DNA of 8,242 bases. It comes from Muribaculaceae bacterium (GTDB lineage: Bacteria > Bacteroidota > Bacteroidia > Bacteroidales > Muribaculaceae). The translations under genes were made by a program, and so were the position numbers. Positions 6,429 to 8,242 of the stretch are shown in pieces. The stretch's first letter is position 1, and the number at the start of each line of letters is the position of its first letter. Under the pieces are notes generated by a model. The model ran no database searches and had not been told where the DNA came from. It worked only from the letters and a program-made list of their open reading frames with translations. The stretch covers positions 1-8,242 of the forward strand of contig JAIDTS010000288.1 in assembly GCA_029060585.1 (NCBI GenBank), given 5' to 3'.

Positions 6429-8242
6429 TTACTTAACGATTCCATCTCGCTTCAGCAGAGCATCGACTGTCGGTTTTTTCCCACGGAATTCAATATAAAG
6501 TTCCATCGGATCGACAGTGCCACCTGATTCGAGCATCTTGTGGAATTTATCGGCAGTCTTCTTATCGAAGATACCGTTTTCCTGAAATGCCGCGAATGCA
6601 TCCGCATCAAGCGACTCGGCCCATTTGTAGCCGTAGTATCCTGCCGCATATCCTCCGGAGAAGATATGTCCGAACTGCGGAGATGTAAGGCAACCGTCTA
6701 CCATATCGAAAACCTTCACCGGCTCCATTGCCTCACCTTCGAATACTGCGATATCCTGCGAAGCACGAAGCGGATCCTCAATCATATGGTAAGCCATGTC
6801 TATGTATCCGAAACCGAGCTGGCGCATGCAACGGTAGGCCGCCCCGAACTGCGACGCCGCGACAAACTTATCGATAAGCTCCTTAGGCATCTTCTTGCCT
6901 GTCTTGTAATGTTTGGCGAACGTATCGAGGAATTTCTGCTCCGTAAGATAATTCTCGTTAAACTGAGAGAAGAGCTCTACGAAGTCATGATAGACGTTGG
7001 TGCCGCTGAGACTTGCATATTTAGCCTGCGAGCTAAGTCCATGCAAGGCATGTCCGAACTCATGCAGGAAAGTCTCCACTTCTCCGGGAGTTAGAAGCAC
7101 AGGGTCATTTCCGACCGGCTTGGAGAAATTCATGACGATAGATATGACAGGCACATTGCGGTTACCTTCGTCGTCTTTGGTCTCGGTATTGAATTCTGTC
7201 ATCCAGGCACCTGAACCCTTGCCGGGACGATAATAGAAATCGGTATAAAGCACACCAAGAATATTTCCGTCCTTGTCAAAGACCTCAAAAGCCTCGGCAT
7301 CCGGATGGTATGTAGGAATAGACTTATTGCGCTTGAAGGTGTAGCCATAGAGCTTGGTGGCGAGGCCGAACACACCGTCAATCGTATTGTTAAGCTCAAA
7401 ATATGGCTTCATGTCCTCGTCGTTGAAGGCATACTTCTCATTCTTAAGCTTATCATACCAATATGAGTAGTCCCAAGGCATCAGAATGAAGTCAGGGCCT
7501 TCGGTCTTACGGGCGAACTCCTGAACCTCAGCTATCTCCTTACGCATCGGCTCCGTATATGAGTCCTTTAGATTGCCGAGGAATTCCATGACGTTTGCCG
7601 GATTCGCGGCCATAGTGTGGCCGAGCTGATATTCAGCAAAGTTCTTATGTCCGAGAAGTTTTGCGATTTCCAGTCTTACATTAGCGATATCCTTGAGAAT
7701 CTCAATGTTGGAGTACTCACCTTCCATATTGCGCGACCCATAAATGCGATAAAGCTTCTCGCGAAGCGCGCGGTTGTCGGCATATTTCATGAAAGGTCCG
7801 TAGGACGGTGCGAAGACCGTAATTAGATATAGACCTTCGTCATTGCTCTTCCCTTCTTCTGCAAGCGCCGCGTCAGCCTCTGCTTTTGCTGCTGCCTTTA
7901 TTGACTCAGGAAGTCCTGAAGTTTCTTCTTCAGTGATCCACATTCGGCGCGCCTTATCCTTCATGCCGTTGGTGACATTCTGTGAGAATTTCAGGTTAAG
8001 GTCGCTGAGTTCCGCAGTGAGCTTGCGATATTTCTCACGGTCGGCACCCTGAAGGGCTGCACCGTTGTCGGCAAACGAAGCGTAGGTCTCTGTGATGAGC
8101 CTTTTCTCTTCAGGAGTCAAGCCCTCTTCGCGGTCGCGGTTGTCATAGACCTGCTTTATTCTTTGGAAAAGAGCCTCGTTAAGCAGGAGATTGGCGCTGT
8201 GCTCGGAAAGGAGCGGCGTGATGTTCTGCATAGCGGTCTGGT
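6429..8242 (-). CDS. dcp: M3-family peptidyl-dipeptidase, N-terminus cut by window edge
   Basis: This zinc metallopeptidase of the M3 family most resembles Dcp, which removes dipeptides from the C-termini of oligopeptides. The frame stays open through the right edge (codons for Q-T-A precede the first in-window Met at 8231), so about 604 codons are visible. E. coli Dcp is about 680 aa, so roughly the first 80-100 residues, including any signal peptide, are missing. Counting from the Met at 8231, the zinc site is HEFGH at 390-394 (ligands H390 and H394, catalytic E391), with the third ligand E419 in HDFVELFSQ; the 28-residue spacing equals that in E. coli Dcp. The family's C-terminal glycine/tyrosine stretch FSGGYAAGYYGYKW is at 524-537. 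The residue after VEL is F where many relatives have P. The gene converges on rpoD. Oligopeptidase A is the main alternative name; location (cytoplasm or periplasm) depends on the missing N-terminus. Confidence 0.95.
   Translation of the reverse strand, partial: QTAMQNITPLLSEHSANLLLNEALFQRIKQVYDNRDREEGLTPEEKRLITETYASFADNGAALQGADREKYRKLTAELSDLNLKFSQNVTNGMKDKARRMWITEEETSGLPESIKAAAKAEADAALAEEGKSNDEGLYLITVFAPSYGPFMKYADNRALREKLYRIYGSRNMEGEYSNIEILKDIANVRLEIAKLLGHKNFAEYQLGHTMAANPANVMEFLGNLKDSYTEPMRKEIAEVQEFARKTEGPDFILMPWDYSYWYDKLKNEKYAFNDEDMKPYFELNNTIDGVFGLATKLYGYTFKRNKSIPTYHPDAEAFEVFDKDGNILGVLYTDFYYRPGKGSGAWMTEFNTETKDDEGNRNVPVISIVMNFSKPVGNDPVLLTPGEVETFLHEFGHALHGLSSQAKYASLSGTNVYHDFVELFSQFNENYLTEQKFLDTFAKHYKTGKKMPKELIDKFVAASQFGAAYRCMRQLGFGYIDMAYHMIEDPLRASQDIAVFEGEAMEPVKVFDMVDGCLTSPQFGHIFSGGYAAGYYGYKWAESLDADAFAAFQENGIFDKKTADKFHKMLESGGTVDPMELYIEFRGKKPTVDALLKRDGIVK

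Noticed and set aside
6540..7094. 184-codon open frame on the plus strand
   Set aside because: It is antisense to the well-supported dcp gene, covers its zinc-site region and has no recognisable product.
1..8242. Mobile element, phage, defence or toxin-antitoxin system
   Set aside because: All coding space is taken by five housekeeping genes with short intergenic gaps. There is no transposase, integrase, terminal repeat, CRISPR repeat or small unexplained gene pair.

Overview
The window reads as chromosomal core DNA from a member of the Bacteroidales (phylum Bacteroidota), possibly Muribaculaceae-like, although the family cannot be fixed by eye. The support is threefold. The primary sigma factor is the short Bacteroidota type that lacks region 1.1. 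Two promoters match the Bacteroidota -33/-7 consensus (TTTG or TTG, about 19-20 bp, TAnnTTTG). No gene has a clear Shine-Dalgarno sequence. I see no tRNA, rRNA, CRISPR array, insertion sequence, integrase or other sign of transfer.

Layout: (1) 1-2910, minus strand, the first 970 codons of the replicative DNA polymerase III alpha subunit (dnaE), whose C-terminus lies beyond the left edge. (2) 2974-3537, minus strand, a 187-aa NlpC/P60 lipoprotein, 63 bp upstream of dnaE and probably cotranscribed with it. (3) 3538-3768, an AT-rich divergent intergenic region with a strong promoter for the NlpC/P60 gene and two inverted repeats. (4) 3769-5280, plus strand, a 503-aa DegP/DegQ (HtrA) periplasmic protease with two PDZ domains, followed by a hairpin terminator. 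(5) 5350-5436, the rpoD promoter region with a promoter and two small inverted repeats, then rpoD itself (5437-6297, plus strand, 286 aa). (6) 6298-6428, two separate intrinsic terminators between convergent rpoD and dcp. (7) 6429-8242, minus strand, an M3-family peptidyl-dipeptidase (dcp) whose N-terminus is cut by the right edge.

The genes are housekeeping functions: replication, primary transcription initiation, cell-wall peptide cleavage, envelope protein quality control and oligopeptide breakdown. No dedicated pathway links them. I found no undescribed system here. The points worth a second look are regulatory: an apparently leaderless NlpC/P60 promoter, a bulged hairpin in the htrA leader, paired inverted repeats flanking the rpoD promoter, and a triplicated hexamer just upstream of dnaE.
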